The notes beneath the pieces were generated by a model. It searched no databases, was not told where the DNA came from, and saw only the letters and a list, made by a program, of their open reading frames with translations. Positions 6,855 to 9,282 of a stretch of DNA of 9,282 nt are shown here, piece after piece (position 1 is the first letter of the stretch; every line of letters begins with the position of its first letter). Both the position numbers and the translations under genes were made by a program. This DNA comes from JAVBLQ01 sp031553435. GTDB taxonomy: Bacteria > Bacteroidota > Bacteroidia > Bacteroidales > Azobacteroidaceae. The DNA is taken from contig JAVBLQ010000042.1 in NCBI GenBank assembly GCA_031553435.1, positions 1-9,282 on the forward strand, in the 5' to 3' direction.

Positions 6855-8758
6855 GAACAAACTACTTTTTGAAAAGCACGCTTTTAGCGGCTATGTTTGG
6901 TTGTGCTCTTTCCCTTTCGGCAGAGGCTCCAAAAGTTCCGACTTTTGTTGAAGCTAAAGGAACAGGAATTGAACCTTTTTTGTTTGAGTCAGGTGCTCAA
7001 TGGGGAGATTACAACAATGACGGTTATTTAGACTTGATTTGTGCCGGTACGGATGATAGCTGGAATCCTACTACTATTTTGTATAAAAATAATGGGAATG
7101 GTACATTTACCAAAGTCACAACTCCTTTTGCTAACCTGAGAGATGCTAGTGTTGTTTGGCTAGATTATAATAATGATGGCAACCTGGATCTTTTTATCTG
7201 TGGAAGAAGAGAATTCTGGGATTGGGGTGCAGGACCTGAAGGACAAGATGTTTTGAGAAAAGCTCCATATACACATTTCTATGAAAATCAGGGAGCCGCT
7301 AACAATTTTGACTTTTTGGAAGTATTCCAGGGAGAGTTTAAATACATCGATAATGATGGCGGCAACAAACCGAATCGTTATGTTGTTGCAGCCGATTTCG
7401 ATAACGACGGATGGGTTGATATTGTTATGTCAGGAAGAGCCGAAGATCAGAATATCTATACAGCGCTTTATAAAAACTATCAAGGTTCTACATTTGTAGA
7501 AGTATCTAATCCCGTAAACGGAACAGATAATTTCATACAAATGAGATCCGGTTCATTAGCTGCTGCCGATTTTGATGGTGATGGTTATTTAGATCTAGGT
7601 ATTTTCGGATGGACAGCTAGTGATGGTGTGCCGACTCATTTAAGCCCATGTACAGGAGCTATTTATAAAAATAATGGAGATGGAACTTTTGCTTCTCCTT
7701 GGTTATTCCCTGGTGGTGAAAGTGGTGAATTTGTATGGAATGACTACAACAATGATGGGAAACTAGATTTTTCAATGACAGGTTTTTGTTATGGTGGAAC
7801 CAATGGTTATGACGGTGTTGGTTGGCAAGGTGATTTGTTTGTAAATAATGGTGATGGTACCTTTACAAGAAATGATTATAATGTTACTAAATTTACTCAA
7901 TCTCAAGGCTGTTCTAATGATTGGGCGGATGTTAATCATGATGGTTTTGCGGATATGACTTATAATAGATCTCATAATGATGCTATCTTTTTGAATAACT
8001 TCGGAGACAAATCATTTACTAAATCAGAATTTGTATTTGGAGAACCAGGTTCTACTTATGCTTATGATACAGAAGGTGGTGTGTCAACTTTAGTTGATTA
8101 TGACAAAGATGGAAATTTGGACGTTTTTGTAATGGGATATTCTAATCATGATAATGTGAAGAAAAATTATATCATGAGAAATGATTTAGGTAATGGTATA
8201 TCAACCAATGAAAAACCATCTGTACCTGCAAATTTGAAATATACAGTAAACGGTGAAAATATTACATTTACCTGGGATGCATCTACAGATGATCATACTC
8301 CAACTGCGGCCATCCAATACAATCTGTATGTGCAAAAAACAGATGGAACAATCATTTGCTTCCTTCCTGCTAATCCTGCAACCGGTGATTTGAAAGTAAA
8401 TGATCATCTGGTAGGCATCAACGGAACTTCCTATACATTGAAAGGTTGGACATTGGAAGATGGAGATAAATATGGTGTTCAGGCTATTGACAATTCAAGA
8501 AGAGCCAGTGCTTTTAGCACAACTGCCACTTCAATCGGTGATGTTACTGTTAATGATGTAAATGTTTCAACAGGAAAAGGATCTATCGAAATTTCTACTT
8601 CTTTGGAAAACCTGACAGTTGAAGTGTTCAATGTAAGTGGATTAACTGTTGCAAAAACAACTCAGTCCGGTAAAGTAATCAATGTTCCTACAGGAGTATA
8701 TCTTGTAAAAGTTTCTTCTGGAGCAGATTCTTTGGTTAAAAAAGTAGTTGTAAAATAA
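6851..8758 (+). CDS. FG-GAP/VCBS beta-propeller protein with Fn3-like module and T9SS sorting domain
   Basis: Exported 635-aa protein of unknown specific function. A signal peptide covers about residues 1-24 (hydrophobic core LLAAMFGCALSL). Seven calcium-binding loops of the DxDxDG type follow: DYNNDGYLD at 53, DYNNDGNLD at 105, DFDNDGWVD at 182, DFDGDGYLD at 240, DYNNDGKLD at 298, DVNHDGFAD at 360 and DYDKDGNLD at 416. Most alternate with strands such as YKNNGDGTF, the usual FG-GAP/VCBS blade pattern, so a seven-bladed integrin-like propeller is likely. Residues about 456-560 (SVPANLKYTVNGENITFTWD onward) resemble the Fn3-like module often found after such propellers in Bacteroidetes. Residues about 565-635 (TVEVFNVSGLTVAKT, VPTGVYLVKVSSG, ending KKVVVK) are a T9SS type A sorting domain. 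No catalytic motif is recognisable. The ATGA overlap with the surface-type GH97 suggests a partner role such as glycan binding or presentation; this is inference. Confidence 0.9.
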   Translation: MRTNYFLKSTLLAAMFGCALSLSAEAPKVPTFVEAKGTGIEPFLFESGAQWGDYNNDGYLDLICAGTDDSWNPTTILYKNNGNGTFTKVTTPFANLRDASVVWLDYNNDGNLDLFICGRREFWDWGAGPEGQDVLRKAPYTHFYENQGAANNFDFLEVFQGEFKYIDNDGGNKPNRYVVAADFDNDGWVDIVMSGRAEDQNIYTALYKNYQGSTFVEVSNPVNGTDNFIQMRSGSLAAADFDGDGYLDLGIFGWTASDGVPTHLSPCTGAIYKNNGDGTFASPWLFPGGESGEFVWNDYNNDGKLDFSMTGFCYGGTNGYDGVGWQGDLFVNNGDGTFTRNDYNVTKFTQSQGCSNDWADVNHDGFADMTYNRSHNDAIFLNNFGDKSFTKSEFVFGEPGSTYAYDTEGGVSTLVDYDKDGNLDVFVMGYSNHDNVKKNYIMRNDLGNGISTNEKPSVPANLKYTVNGENITFTWDASTDDHTPTAAIQYNLYVQKTDGTIICFLPANPATGDLKVNDHLVGINGTSYTLKGWTLEDGDKYGVQAIDNSRRASAFSTTATSIGDVTVNDVNVSTGKGSIEISTSLENLTVEVFNVSGLTVAKTTQSGKVINVPTGVYLVKVSSGADSLVKKVVVK

Positions 8759-8767
8759 ATAATTAAA

Positions 8768-8834
8768 AGTGAAGAACTAAGAGTGAAGAATTTAATTCTT
8801 AGTTCTTCACTCTTAGTTTTTAGTTCTTAAGTTC
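8768..8834. repeat. Inverted array of degenerate heptanucleotide repeats
   Basis: The intergenic DNA is built from 7-base units. The left arm reads AGTGAAG, AACTAAG, AGTGAAG, AATTTAA from 8768. The right arm reads TTAATTC (8792), TTAGTTC (8799), TTCACTC (8806), TTAGTTT (8813), TTAGTTC (8820), then an 8-base TTAAGTTC (8827). The right-arm units are approximate reverse complements of the left-arm units. The array occupies about two-thirds of the 96-bp gap and has no coding potential. It looks like a short-tandem-repeat element inserted or expanded between the genes; no known repeat family is recognised. Confidence 0.7.
8775..8821 (+). terminator. Long hairpin with trailing T-run, possible transcription terminator or attenuator
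   Basis: Bases 8775-8790 pair perfectly with 8803-8818 (16 bp), extendable by one G-T and two A-T pairs, around a 12-base loop. A run of five T follows the last stem G at 8817-8821, part of it inside the extended stem. It lies 17 bp after the stop of the propeller gene, a usual place for an intrinsic terminator. The stem is AT-rich, so termination strength is uncertain. A second, exclusive 15-bp hairpin (8768-8782 with 8797-8811) is possible in the same sequence. The GH2 gene starts 34 bp beyond the T-run, so readthrough is plausible. Confidence 0.45.
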
Positions 8835-8854
8835 AAATAGAAAAAGCCACAAAA

Positions 8855-9282
8855 ATGATTGGTATCAAAAAAATTACTTCCTTTATTTTGGCAATTTGTG
8901 CCACTACATTTCTTTTTGCCTCCCCTGTTCAAAAAGAAATTAATTCCGGTTGGAAATTCAAACAATGGCGGTTGACCAACTGGTATCCGGCAACCGTGCC
9001 CGGAGTTGTACATCTGGATTTAATGGCCAACAAAATCATAGAAGACCCTTTCTTCAGAATGAATGAACGTGGCGTGCAATGGGTCGATAAAGAAGACTGG
9101 ATGTATGAAACTCATTTTGATGTCAGCGATGAAATGTTCGCAAAAAACAATATCCGTCTACACTTCATGGGGTTGGATACCTATGCGACCATATACCTCA
9201 ATGGTGAAAAAATGCTGGAAGCAGACAATATGTTCCGCGAATGGAAAATAGACATTAAAGGAAAAGTAAAAGCCAAAGACAA
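8855..9282 (+). CDS. GH2 beta-mannosidase-like enzyme, N-terminal part (3' end outside window)
   Basis: The frame is open from the ATG at 8855 to the window edge, giving 142 complete codons of what should be a protein of over 800 aa. A signal peptide is present (MIGIKKITSFILAICATTFL, cleavage near FAS or SPVQ), so it is exported, probably to the periplasm. The rest is the start of the GH2 N-terminal sugar-binding domain: NSGWKFKQ, then WYPATVPGVVHLDLMANKII with EDPFF, then VQWVDKEDWMYETHFDV, then LHFMGLDTYATIYLNGE with the MFREW segment. The VPGxVHxDL, DPF and QWxxxEDW pattern is characteristic of GH2 beta-mannosidases rather than beta-galactosidases. The catalytic residues lie beyond the window, so activity cannot be checked here. 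It follows the alpha-galactosidase-type genes on the same strand but is separated by the 96-bp hairpin region, so it may be in the same operon with reduced readthrough. No convincing Bacteroidetes promoter is seen in the gap. Confidence 0.88.
   Translation, partial: MIGIKKITSFILAICATTFLFASPVQKEINSGWKFKQWRLTNWYPATVPGVVHLDLMANKIIEDPFFRMNERGVQWVDKEDWMYETHFDVSDEMFAKNNIRLHFMGLDTYATIYLNGEKMLEADNMFREWKIDIKGKVKAKD

Noticed and set aside
8768..8834. CRISPR-like array in the intergenic repeats
   Set aside because: The units are 7 bases, contiguous and without spacers, so this is a tandem or inverted repeat and not a CRISPR.
8813..9013. Minus-strand open frame of 66 codons opposite the mannosidase start
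   Set aside because: It covers the heptad repeat and the complement of a clear GH2 N-terminus and has no domain resemblance.

Overview
The window is part of a carbohydrate-utilisation locus from a member of the Bacteroidetes. The evidence is an AT-rich composition, five consecutive plus-strand genes with very tight spacing, glycoside hydrolase families typical of this phylum (GH36, GH97 and a secreted GH2 mannosidase-like enzyme), and two proteins ending in a type A sorting domain of the type IX secretion system (T9SS/Por). That domain argues against Bacteroides itself and fits T9SS-bearing Bacteroidales (Paludibacter-like) or other Bacteroidetes. The genus is a guess; the phylum is well supported.

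Layout, all on the + strand. 1-300: C-terminal end of a TPR-type protein, probably of the DUF5107/TPR family. 367-2550: secreted GH36 alpha-galactosidase. 2570-4564: GH97 enzyme with a plain signal peptide, probably periplasmic. 4575-6854: a second GH97 paralogue with an extra C-terminal T9SS sorting domain, so probably cell-surface or secreted. 6851-8758: a seven-repeat FG-GAP/VCBS beta-propeller protein with an Fn3-like module and a T9SS sorting domain, overlapping the preceding gene by ATGA. 8759-8854: an intergenic region dominated by an inverted array of heptanucleotide repeats that can fold into two mutually exclusive hairpins. 8855-end: the N-terminal part of a GH2 beta-mannosidase-like enzyme, cut by the window edge. 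There is no RNA gene, insertion sequence, CRISPR array or stretch over 300 bp without a gene.

How the genes may work together (inference): three alpha-galactosidase-type enzymes followed by a beta-mannosidase-type enzyme suggest use of a galactose-decorated mannan (galactomannan or galactoglucomannan). Both GH97 enzymes carry the Asp and lack the Glu that separate retaining GH97 enzymes (alpha-galactosidase or beta-L-arabinopyranosidase) from the inverting SusB type. One GH97 would act at the surface and the other GH97 and the GH36 in the periplasm. The propeller protein is coupled to the surface GH97 and has no obvious catalytic domain, so it may be a glycan-binding or scaffolding partner. 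No SusC/SusD pair or regulator is visible in the window.

Most of the window is readily assigned to known families. The less explained parts are the T9SS-exported GH97 plus propeller pair, the active-site divergence between the two GH97 copies, and the heptad hairpin before the mannosidase gene.
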